Source: Hyaloperonospora brassicae (taxonomy: Eukaryota > Oomycota > Peronosporomycetes > Peronosporales > Peronosporaceae). Taken from it: a DNA stretch of 64,000 bases. A program made the translations under genes and the position numbers. A model generated the notes under the pieces. It did no database searches, was not told the origin of the DNA, and worked only from the letters and a program-made list of their open reading frames with translations. This document shows, one piece after another, positions 23,217 to 32,590 of this stretch; within the stretch, counting starts at the first letter, position 1; every line of letters starts with the position of its first letter. The stretch lies in the NCBI GenBank assembly GCA_947650285.1, contig CANTFL010000151.1:1-64000 (forward strand), given 5' to 3'.

Positions 23217-23560
23217 ATACGTCCCTAAGTATTAATTATGTCCCAATTTGGTTTGTTATCGATCGTTTGCATTTGCCTCAAGTCGTACCTTTTAAATCTT
23301 GCAGAGGATTAAGAACGCTTCATTCGGACAGAGCGCTGTATTACCAAATGCATAACGAATTAGTCGAGTTAATAGTTTCACATTCATACAATGGCAAGCC
23401 ACTAAAGCTGCATGAATATAGTTATATGCAATGCGATCTTATCATTGAGCGATAAGAGGCTCTACGAGTCTACGCATGGGGCGTCGATTCATTCATTTCT
23501 TTGTGCAATACGAGTTGATTGTATCAGGTATAGGTATGTATATAGTCAATGATATAAGAA
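23217..23560. other. AT-rich spacer, no gene seen
   Basis: Sequence between the end of the tRNA array and the inverted-repeat element. A 62-codon ORF at 23267-23455 (+) has no recognisable motif. Nothing else is supported. Confidence 0.5.
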
Positions 23561-24223
23561 GGGGAAAATAAAAAAATGCCCCAGATAAGCAAGAAAATAA
23601 AAAATGCCCCACGTCCTAGGTTGACGAATACGCTCAAGGCATCATCGCACATTTCTTTCCTGAAACAGGCTTGCATACATTGAAGTCATCAATACGAGCC
23701 AAACAGAAATAATAGATTTATCGGGGTTTATTGATATGATTATATGTCTTTAAGTATCAAAACTGATACGCAGGAAGGGAATGCAATCTCACAAGTAAAA
23801 CAACAGTGAGCACCTACAACAGCAATAGCAACTGGAACAACAATAGCAAAAGCGCTAACATGAATATCAACAACATTAGCACCGACAGACTGAGTTAACG
23901 GCCGCGACCGATGATACGAAGATGCGTTTGCGTCCTCATATGTCGCATCTGCGCCTGCAATAGGTGGCTGCAAGCGCGACAAGCCCGCATTCGGTAGATG
24001 CAAGCGCAGCACGCCCGCGGCAGAACCCTCTCCGTGGCTTCCCAAACAGAACGGGGTTGGTCACGACCATAAAATGGAAAAAGGAAATTGATTAAGGACG
24101 TGTGGTTTTATGTGTACCACATTAACTTGAGTGTACTAGGACGTGGGGCATTTTTTTGTAATTTCCAGTTTCTGGGGAATTTTTATATTTTCGTGATCTA
24201 ATGGGGCATTTTTTATTTTCCCT
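23561..24223. mobile_element. Probable non-autonomous element with nested inverted repeats
   Basis: The left edge (23562-23583, gggaaaataaaaaaatgcccc) matches the reverse complement of the right edge (24202-24222) with a one-base length difference in the A run. A second, inner pair (23593-23620 and 24136-24160) shares aaaaatgccccacgtcctagg in opposite orientation. Each arm therefore holds the A-rich/TGCCCCA motif at least twice, as subterminal repeats of some DNA transposons do. No transposase domain lies inside; a 101-codon minus ORF (23740-24045) looks incidental. No clear target duplication was found. An ordinary MITE-like or other foldback element is the best reading. Confidence 0.55.
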
Positions 24224-24454
24224 AGATTAAAACGCATAGTATAAATGGCAAAGTATGTGGTGGAAATGGCAAAACGCGTGGTGGAAATAGTTTTTTGCTA
24301 AATGCCACCGCAAGGATTGTGAGCGAAAAAATCTGCTGTTTGGCAGAGTCTTGACAAAATCCAGCTTTTTTCATACCTTTGATTTGTAAGGTATTCACAA
24401 ACCCGCCGCAGCCTTCCAAAGTTGGCAAAAAGTGGCGACCAAGAAGACCAGACC

Positions 24455-25773
24455 ATGAGTCGCGCGCGCGTATACTGCGACGTAAACGAGACACGGCCAC
24501 GAGAGTATTGGGACTACGAGACGCTGAATGTGGCCTGGGGGTGCGTTGTGCTGTTTCCCTTTTGATTCCTCTGTTCCATCTGCTCCTCGAAGCCTCGTTC
24601 GCAATCTTCTGCTCTGGGGGGAGAGAGGATCAGTTGCGATTGCAGGGCTGTATCTGCGTTCACCCTACTACAACGAACAACTCAACGATCGTTGAAATGT
24701 GCAGGGACCAAGACAACTACGAGGTGATTCGCAAGATTGGTCGGGGCAAGTACAGTGAGGTCTTCGAGGGTTACAATGTGGCTAGCAACTCCCGCTGCGT
24801 GATCAAGATCCTCAAGCCCGTAAAAAAGAAAAAGATCAAACGGTACGAGTATTTGCCGAGTTTCCCTCGAGCTGATACCGACCTCCGAGATCTCACTGTG
24901 TCTTGTCTTGATGTGGTGTGTGATTACACTCTCCATTGCCGCTTTTGTAGTGAGATCAAGATCCTGCAGAACCTGTCGGGCGGTGTGAATATTATTCAGC
25001 TGCTGGATGTGGTGCGCGACCCGCAGTCCAAGACGCCGAGTTTGGTGACCGAGTATGTGAACAATACGGACTTCAAGATGCTGTATCCGACGCTGAGCGA
25101 CTTCGACATTCGCTACTACTTGTTTGAGCTGCTGAAGGCGCTGGACTATTGTCACTCGAACGGCATCATGCACCGTGACGTCAAGCCGCACAATGTCATG
25201 ATCGATCACGAAAAGCGCCAACTACGATTGATTGATTGGGGTCTTGCCGAGTTTTACCACCCTGGTCGTGAATACAATGTGCGTGTGGCTAGCCGCTACT
25301 TTAAGGGACCAGAGCTGCTGGTGGATATGCAGGAGTACGACTACTCGCTGGACATGTGGAGTCTTGGTTGCATGTTTGCGGCCATGATTTTTCGCAAAGA
25401 GCCATTCTTTCATGGCCATGACAATTGTGACCAGCTGGTGAAGATCGCAAAGGTCAAGGGTACGGATGAGCTTTTTGACTACCTCACGACGTATGACCTA
25501 GAGCTTGACCCGCAGTACGATGGCATCTTGGGCACGCACACGAAGAAGCCGTGGGAAAAGTTTGTCACGCAAGACAACAAGCATTTGGTATCCGCTGAGG
25601 CTATCGACTTCTTGGATGGTCTGCTGCGCTACGATCACCAGGAGCGACTAACAGCAAAGGAGGCCATGCAGCATGCGTATTTCCAGCCAGTACGTGACGC
25701 AGCTGAGCAGAAGCTGCGAGGCGGTGCGCATCACACGGAAGAGATCACCAGCGTGTCTGACTCAAGTGCATAA
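24455..25773 (+). CDS. CK2A: Casein kinase 2 catalytic subunit alpha
   Basis: Ser/Thr kinase catalytic subunit of CK2, an acidophilic kinase acting in nucleus and cytosol. Proposed exons are 24455-24540, 24705-24842 and 24951-25773, giving 348 aa, the usual size. Exon 1 encodes the family's N-terminal segment ([16 protein letters not shown]). Residues 41-48 are the glycine loop GRGKYSEV, K63 the ATP-binding lysine, 69-75 the basic cluster KKKKIKR, 149-151 HRD, and 170-172 the CK2-specific DWG in place of DFG. The second intron (24843-24950, 108 nt) has no stop and keeps frame, so an unspliced reading looks open, but it would insert 36 residues between KIKR and EIKILQ. The start was chosen because it restores the conserved N-terminus. 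The gene begins about 230 bp right of the inverted-repeat element. Confidence 0.95.
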
Positions 25774-26544
25774 AGTGCGTGGTCCGGGCTACGCCTTGTC
25801 TGAGAGAAGGTTGAACGGAGGCCAACGTTGTTCTAGAGAAGGGTGCATGAGTTTTGAGTGACCAGTGACCAGACTCATCATTGATCAGCTCTGCAAGATT
25901 CTGCCGCTGAGAGAAGAGCATGACGAGGAGAAGAACGAGAGCAATGGCCTGTGCGAGGACATGCAAGACCATGTCGCACGAGCGTGTAGGGTCACTATGT
26001 GGACGGAGCGAGACAGAACGGAGACGTTTGCGCTCTTTGACTATCGGCGGCTGGACAAGTGACGATTGCGTGAGAGCAGCAGTGTGATGTGTGATTGACC
26101 ACTTCTTTTCCCATTGTTGTGTCGCTTGTGATTCTTCTGCGTCTCCTGCGCGTGTTCACCTTCTCAGGCTGTCGAGACGAGCTGAGACGCATGCAAACTT
26201 GAGTTGACCGACCAAACTCGATGGCCGGTAAGCTTCCGACTATGTCGGGGCGTTTTCGTCAGTCTTTGCATTCCCAGTCAGCGTAGATAGCGAGGAGGTG
26301 GTGGAATGCGAGGCCAGCACAGACAAGTGACACGTCGTCGTGTCTCCTCCCGCTCCGTTAAGTGCGTGCATCTCGACAAGCTGACGGTCGTGCTTCGGTG
26401 TACCTTTTGTGGTGTACACGAATTTGCGCATACACAGACCAAATCAAAACGCGAATCCCTGCCCACCGCTCACTTACCAAAGTGCAAAGCGCGCCACCTC
26501 ATTGGCTGTGCGATCACGTATCCGTCCGTCCCCACCGTCGAAGG
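25774..26544. other. Intergenic region between CK2 alpha and the PPR gene
   Basis: About 770 bp. It should hold the 3' end of the CK2 alpha transcript and the promoter and 5' leader of the PPR gene. Short ORFs on both strands show no domain. Confidence 0.5.
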
Positions 26545-29244
26545 ATGTGGCGCGTCTGTCGCGTTGCGACGCTCCGTCACCTCCGGGTCGACACTGGTCG
26601 ACTGTCAAATGCCCGTGCACTGCCGACCCTGTCTCTGTCGCTGCAGCCAAATGACGCCACCAGGTACTTCAGAAGTATCGCTGGCGTGGATCGCGACTTG
26701 CTGCTCACGCGCTCTGCGCGCGAACTGCGCGACGAGTTGGGCGACTCGAAGATTGGGAACGTGGCGAAGGCGCTCACGCGGGAGCTGGACGACGCTCTTG
26801 CGCGCGAGGACGTGACCAGCGACGAGATCATTGACGTGTTCACGGCGGCCCAAAAAACGCGCGCGATCTCTGTGATGCTGAAAGCCTTTGACTTTCTCGA
26901 GGCCACTTTTCCTGCCCACATTAACTTTGCAGTGTACGGTGAAGTGTTTCGTGTCTTGGCTCGCAAGAACAATCCCGATCGCCTCATTCAGATCTTCGAG
27001 ACATCGAAGCCACGCTTCAGTGCGGTTCCTGAGATGATCTACCGCTTCGGGATCATTGGGTATTTGCAGAAGAATGACATGGAAGCGGCCGTCGAAACGT
27101 GGCAGGAAATGTTGGATGCTGGCCATGAGACGACCAACGAGATTACTTCTCAGCTGATGATGGCGTACGCGCGTCACGGACAGGTGGAGAAGGTGCTGGA
27201 GCTGTACGAGTCTATCGATCCACAGATTGGCCACTGGCACGAGTCGTGCATTGACCGAGTCATACTCAGCATGGGCATCATTGAGCAGCCTGCCAAGGCC
27301 TTTGAATTCTACAGCAACTCGAGCATGAAGTTGAACGGCGGAACGCTGATGGCGCTCTTGAGTGTCTGCAACAACAACAATTGCAAGCAACAGGCTTCGG
27401 ACATTTTGGCAAACCGCAAGAAGTTCGATTTGCGCCTTGACGCGCGTGGCTACAATCGCATCATGATGACACTTGAATTTCTGGAGCGCAACGATGAGAT
27501 CAAAGACATTTTGGAGGAGATGGTTGAGAGTGGGGTCCGATTCGACACGCGAACGAACGCGATTATTGAGCGCAACTCCCAATTTCTGAAAGAAACGAAC
27601 TTTGTCGCTAATCTGAGCAAGAGCAGGGCCGCAGGATTTACGATAAGTCCGCGCATTCGCGAGATGCTTGCACAAGGGCAATTGACTGAAGCAGCAGCGT
27701 ATGTAGACTCCATTGTGAAGCCCGTGGAGGAGTCACAAGTACCAGACGATTTTAAAGGCAAAGTGCCCGAAGGGGCTCTGGTTGTGAGCGCCAATGCGGC
27801 AAGAGACGTCGTGCAAGCGTACATCAAGACAGGGCAACTTGACAAAGTGGCCGCGCTGGTCAAGGGGTTCTCCGTGGTTCGTGGGAAGTATACGTTTGCT
27901 TTGGCTGAAGTCATTTCTCACTGTCTACCGCTGAAAATGAAGACGGGAGACGAGCTCAGCTATGCTGCTACTAAAGCGCTGCTTTACCAAGGAATTCGTA
28001 TTCACCGCGTGAACGACGCACTCATGCTGTTCCGTCGTTTTCACGACCCTGAAGCGACCCTTGAGCTGTTTGAACAGGTACTAGCATCGTACTGTGGTAG
28101 AGACGGCAAGGACGCGCGCATGCCTGCTGAAGGCCAGGACGAGAACGACGATGAATACGAAAGAAAGCCTCACTATGTGAATTTTAACATCGGTAAGGTG
28201 ATCAATTCGGTTCTGCGGACGCTGGTGGAAAATGGTAGAATGGCGGTTGCTCTAGATGCTCTGACGATGATGGAAAGTCGGGGTCTGCAGACTACGCAAG
28301 CTAATTACGTCACGATCCTAAGCTCGATGCACAAGTGCTTGCTACAGTCGAACAAGGGCCATGAAAAGAAGAAGGTGGTGTACGATATGTCCAGTTTTCG
28401 TGCAGTGCTGAAGGATCTCATGGACCGGAATTTGAAGGTGAACAAGGCTATTGTTGGCTACTTGTGCCCTGCGTACAAGGGTGCAAACAAGCAGCAGCGT
28501 TTGGAATTGCTGGAGGCTTTTGATGGGACCCTGGCGGATCCCGATGACACTTACGTCTTGCCGCATTCATGCTATGCAACGCTCTTGACTTTCACGGCAC
28601 AGGAAGGTACCATGTCGGAGGTAAAGAAGCTATACGACGAAGCTGTGAATTCCTTGGACAAAAAAGAAACGCTGGGTGTGCCGCGCAGCTGGGTGACTGT
28701 CTTGGTCGAAAAGTTTGTCGAGGAGGGCAACGTGGAAGAAGCCGAGCAGCTCGTAAAACAGATGCATACGATGTGTGGCGGGTACACGTTTGGAGCTGTG
28801 CTGGCAGTACTGAGGGGGGCTATGGAAGCCCAGAAGCCGGATGTCGTTGACAGCATGGTGGCGCTCTTGGAAGAACGGGAGTTTATCGTGGGGCTGTCAG
28901 ACGCGTACGAGCTGGTCCACTTGGCCCGCAAGCACGACCTTGCGCTGAAATCGCTGGATATCATTCAGCTCTTCGAGAAGAGCAACTTGAAGGAGGTAGC
29001 ACCTCCAGCGGATGGCTCTGGAACTCTGGAAGAAGCCTACTTCCGTCGCCAGCGCGGCGATTCCCATGCGTTCCGAAAGGTCAAGACCATGTACACTGTG
29101 GCTCTTAAGGCGTGTGAGAAGGGCGGACTCTGGAAACAGGCGCTTGGGCTGCAGGACCAGATGGCGATACTGCTGGGCAAGGAGGTCATGGATGCGATCG
29201 CCGCGGACGGCACGCGCAAGGAGAAGCAGTCGAACAACGAATAG
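26545..29244 (+). CDS. Pentatricopeptide repeat (PPR) protein, probably mitochondrial
   Basis: An intronless 899-aa reading. The start at 26545 gives an N-terminus rich in Arg, Leu and Ser and poor in acidic residues (MWRVCRVATLRHLRVDTGRL), a typical mitochondrial presequence; the frame stays open upstream but with no good start context. The body is all helical hairpins with PPR-like periodicity, for example around residues 155-235 (YGEVFRVLARKNNPDRLIQI, YRFGIIGYLQKNDMEAAVET, QLMMAYARHGQVEKVLELYE). Later repeats are more degenerate, with an acidic linker near residue 535. PPR proteins bind single-stranded organelle RNA and act in its processing, stability or translation; the RNA target here cannot be told. 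No DYW or SMR domain is visible at the C-terminus. Confidence 0.88.
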   Translation: MWRVCRVATLRHLRVDTGRLSNARALPTLSLSLQPNDATRYFRSIAGVDRDLLLTRSARELRDELGDSKIGNVAKALTRELDDALAREDVTSDEIIDVFTAAQKTRAISVMLKAFDFLEATFPAHINFAVYGEVFRVLARKNNPDRLIQIFETSKPRFSAVPEMIYRFGIIGYLQKNDMEAAVETWQEMLDAGHETTNEITSQLMMAYARHGQVEKVLELYESIDPQIGHWHESCIDRVILSMGIIEQPAKAFEFYSNSSMKLNGGTLMALLSVCNNNNCKQQASDILANRKKFDLRLDARGYNRIMMTLEFLERNDEIKDILEEMVESGVRFDTRTNAIIERNSQFLKETNFVANLSKSRAAGFTISPRIREMLAQGQLTEAAAYVDSIVKPVEESQVPDDFKGKVPEGALVVSANAARDVVQAYIKTGQLDKVAALVKGFSVVRGKYTFALAEVISHCLPLKMKTGDELSYAATKALLYQGIRIHRVNDALMLFRRFHDPEATLELFEQVLASYCGRDGKDARMPAEGQDENDDEYERKPHYVNFNIGKVINSVLRTLVENGRMAVALDALTMMESRGLQTTQANYVTILSSMHKCLLQSNKGHEKKKVVYDMSSFRAVLKDLMDRNLKVNKAIVGYLCPAYKGANKQQRLELLEAFDGTLADPDDTYVLPHSCYATLLTFTAQEGTMSEVKKLYDEAVNSLDKKETLGVPRSWVTVLVEKFVEEGNVEEAEQLVKQMHTMCGGYTFGAVLAVLRGAMEAQKPDVVDSMVALLEEREFIVGLSDAYELVHLARKHDLALKSLDIIQLFEKSNLKEVAPPADGSGTLEEAYFRRQRGDSHAFRKVKTMYTVALKACEKGGLWKQALGLQDQMAILLGKEVMDAIAADGTRKEKQSNNE

Positions 29245-31516
29245 ATGGTAGAGCAGCCTCCAGGTCAGGGTTTGATAGACGGATACACCGTAAATACAAT
29301 CTCAATCGCTTGTCTGTCGGTTGGCTCATTCTCAATGGCGTCGCCACTTCCATGTGGCGGTCGGTCGGCACTCGACACCCACGTGGTCCTCTGACCTCAC
29401 TGAGTTCCTCGTAACTAGTAGAATCAGACCGAGCGTTTGCCTGTTCCGTTGCGTACTGTGCTTGCTACGAGCTGTGTGGTACGACATCAAATGTTGCGGT
29501 GATGCGCTGTCTGAGTCAGGTCGCCGCTTGTAGATGAGTGAGTGCAGTAAGGCGGCGGATGTATGCGACAGGGCCAACTCGTGCGGAAGGAGCTGAGCAA
29601 TCGCGCTCAAGGCAGTGGCCGATGCGGCTTTGAACGTCGTGAAAATCCTAGTACGAGGCTGCCAAGCGATGCCATTGTCCAAGCTGTAGCGAGTTGGCCT
29701 TAGATGTGTGTGAGACCCACTGCGGGGGCAGCGCGGCTTTCAATCTATCGACAGATGTCCGACAACGCCGCGACTGCAGAGGGTTTGCAAAAAACGCGTA
29801 TCACCAATCAAATGCGCATCGACTTCTTGACTCGGACTCTCGATCAACACCAGCCAAGCGACGCAGACCTCTGAATAGCCGGTCAACCGGCCTCTTTGTC
29901 GGGGCGGTAAGTCCTCTGTAGTGGGACTGGGGGTAAAGGAGAGACCTTCTTGCTGCAGCGTGCGACCTGGAAGGGGACCAATCGACTCGACGTCCCGACG
30001 ATGTGTGGGGTACGTCGACGGAGTATTGAACACGCTGCTCCTAAGGCGCAAGCAAGTTCCTGCTCTTCTACGTCCGCCTATGGTCACCCGCACGTTTGCC
30101 GAGCGCGATGTTCGGTTCTACGATGAGAACTCGCCTTGAACGTGATGCTGTCCGCTCGGTTCAGTACCAGCGATGTATGCAAAGGACAAGCCAAGATGGT
30201 TCATCGGAGGCTGTTCGAAGTGGCAATTGACGCACCTCTCTGGCGTCCTCTGCACCCGACGTGCACCCCGTGCTGGGAAGTCGGATACACGTGTCGTTTG
30301 CGGCGTGTCCTTCGTAAAGCCCGCCGTCTCCAGCTGGCTGAACGAGCCAGCGCGGAGAAGACCGATGTAGTCACCGCAAAAAAAGATACAGGGAAACCTC
30401 CATACCGACATCTTTGGACAGCCATGAGTGCTCAATAGACAGTCTGGTCGATCTATCAATTATTTGCGCGTTGACTTCCGCTTCGATTGGGAACAACATT
30501 GGATTTTTCATGCGATTGATTGTTGTCTATCGTGGCGTCGAAGTTGCTGTCGCAATTGTACCTAATGGAAGTGCCCACACACATTGAGGCGTAGAGTAAA
30601 AAACTGCGAATGTGACCGGAAGCTTGAGCAGATCGAGAGACGGGAAGCTGCGCTCTTGCATTGATGTCCGAGCTGCAGAGAGAGTCGCTTTTCGTCGTGT
30701 TGTTGTGCGACAACAAGAAAAGGATAGCGAGCATCGAAGGGGTCGACCGTACGTTTCGTCTAACTCGTGACATGCTGCAAAGCTGGAAAAATTAGAAGCT
30801 CGAGGTCGCTGTTGCTGCGCTCGACTTGAGCTCAGATGGAAGAGTACCTGACCAGGGGGACCGTCGCGTGCGACCCATGGTCAAGATTACAGCAAGGACG
30901 GCAGGTGTCGTAAGACAATGGCTTTGTCCAGGTCTAGAACGTCACGATGATTCGGCACGCTGAATCATATCTGTAACGGCAGGCTGGCTCTTCACGTGCA
31001 ATGGCACCGGTGGTGTGCTTGCGGAAGCGGGAGCCCGGTTGCGAGCGACAAGGGGAAGCGCAGGGAGCTCGTTGACTAACAGACGAAGTCAGCATCAGTC
31101 TGGAGGGGATCGTCATGACAAGTTGGGGCGATCAATCGAGTGCTCGTCGATGCGACCGGACTGCTGCGGTTGAAGGCGTTATAGTACTGCGGATGTCAGT
31201 GCCGCGGCGGCGAGTAACAACGGATGAAACCATGACCAAAAGGCACCGCAGTTCCGCCGAAGACGACAGGGCAAAAACTGGTGGTGTGGAATGTTTGTGC
31301 GACGAAGGTGGAACAAGGCATTGGGTGAGCGTGGATCTCTTCGAGAGGGAGGCTGACTTCGTGTACATTCTACGGCCAACAGCAACCGCAGTGGTGGCAG
31401 TTTCGGATGTCAAAAGCGGACATCGCCTTCGTTTCAACATGTCTCCGCGATCTGACTAGTGATGCTCAACAACGTCTCCAGCGCCTTATTAAATAGTGCT
31501 TACTTTTCTACGCAGT
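29245..31516. other. 2.3 kb with no recognisable gene
   Basis: Several ORFs of 60-117 codons occur on both strands (for example 29332-29682 minus, 29740-30093 minus, 30118-30459 minus, 31115-31459 plus). None shows a domain, family motif or convincing splice partners. The 114-codon plus ORF at 31115 is the best candidate for a small gene but is unsupported. Part will be the 3' region of the PPR gene and of the HIT-domain gene. Confidence 0.4.
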
Positions 31517-32590
31517 CTAAACTTTCGACTGAACGGGTACCAGAGCGCCCGTCCGATCGCGACGCAACAGACTACGTGAGCGGCATGGCCCTACCCCCTG
31601 TGCTGCCGCGTCGGCCTCACGCTGCTCGAGATCTCTGAGACCCAATCGAGTCGTGACCTCGTCGAACGAGCGGCACCACCACGTCTCGGTGTGGTACTTG
31701 ATGGAGTCGGCGCAGCCGACGCGTCCGTCGCGCGTTCGGAAGGCGTGCATGTGGACATGGTCGATGCTGTTGAATGGCGGCGAATGAAAGGCAAACTTGA
31801 AGTCGTCGTCGTCGCCAGCGCTGTCTACGGCAGTGCCCGGAGTCCGCTCTGCCTTTCGAAGCGGGGCGAGCAGCCGTGAAGGACGGGGCATCTCTCGAAG
31901 CACATTGGCGGCCACCTCGCGCATGTGGTGCAGCAGCGCTACGTCATCGAGCGTCAGTTCGTTTACGTTGCGGATGTGTCGACGCGGCACGACCAAGATG
32001 TGGCTGACGACGACGGGGGCTAGGGGCCGAAACACAGTGACGTCCTCGTCCTCGTAGAGGAAGGGCTCATTGCCCGACTTGAGGATCTCGCAGAACCGGC
32101 AGGAGACCAGCGCGCCGTCACATCCGTACGTGACGCCCTTCCTGGGCCCCGAAGTCGTGGACGACCTCGTGGAAGACGACGACGTAGTCGATAGCAATGA
32201 GCACGGGTACGAGCTGTGGTGGCGGCACTGGTCCCGCAAAGACTCAGTGGGCTGACTCGAACGGGCAGACAGCATCTCTGGGGCAGACCACAAGTGGCTC
32301 GCGCCAGCAACGTCCGAGCGACATCGAAGTGCGGATGCAGTTGCACCTTCCGCAGGGGTTGTCACGACGGACGTGGCCCGTTGCGGTTGAGGTGCAGCTG
32401 CGGCCGTTTCCGTCGCACGAAAGGGCGGGAAACACGCGCGCAGGCGCTTGCGAAATCGCGATTTCGAGGGCGGGGCCGGGCAGGAGGAGCTGCCTACTGA
32501 CATGAGAGCGACCATATCTGCTGCGCTTATGTCTCGGCAAATTGTCAAATGACAGTCAAGCGCCGCCCCCTCTGCTGCATGCCGAGACAA
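31517..32590 (-). CDS. HIT-domain protein, HINT3-like
   Basis: A 357-aa reading without introns. The HIT domain covers roughly residues 160-310. It begins with CRFCEIL and contains VVSHILVVPRRHI, FHSPPFNSIDHVHMHAF with the His-x-His-x-His active site (about residue 275), and a tail (YHTETWWCRSFDEV) like that of HINT3, which is a purine nucleoside phosphoramidase. The first 150 residues are rich in Ser, Ala, Thr and Arg and look disordered. Alternative starts at 32515 and 32503 would shorten this part. An insertion of about 20 residues (LLAPLRKAERTPGTAVDSAG) lies inside the domain before the active site. Enzymatic class is well supported; substrate and location are not. Confidence 0.82.
   Translation of the reverse strand: MSRHAAEGAALDCHLTICRDISAADMVALMSVGSSSCPAPPSKSRFRKRLRACFPPFRATETAAAAPQPQRATSVVTTPAEGATASALRCRSDVAGASHLWSAPEMLSARSSQPTESLRDQCRHHSSYPCSLLSTTSSSSTRSSTTSGPRKGVTYGCDGALVSCRFCEILKSGNEPFLYEDEDVTVFRPLAPVVVSHILVVPRRHIRNVNELTLDDVALLHHMREVAANVLREMPRPSRLLAPLRKAERTPGTAVDSAGDDDDFKFAFHSPPFNSIDHVHMHAFRTRDGRVGCADSIKYHTETWWCRSFDEVTTRLGLRDLEQREADAAAQGVGPCRSRSLLRRDRTGALVPVQSKV

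Noticed and set aside
23740..24045. 101-codon minus ORF inside the inverted-repeat element
   Set aside because: Low-complexity reverse complement of CAA/CAG-rich sequence; no transposase motif.
24395..24604. ORFs overlapping CK2 alpha on the minus strand (also 24682-25221)
   Set aside because: Shadows of the kinase exons; the plus strand has full kinase motifs.
29332..31459. Possible genes at 29332-29682, 29740-30093, 30118-30459 (minus) and 31115-31459 (plus)
   Set aside because: No motifs, no supporting splice structure, and overlapping ORFs on both strands. Noted as unassigned sequence.
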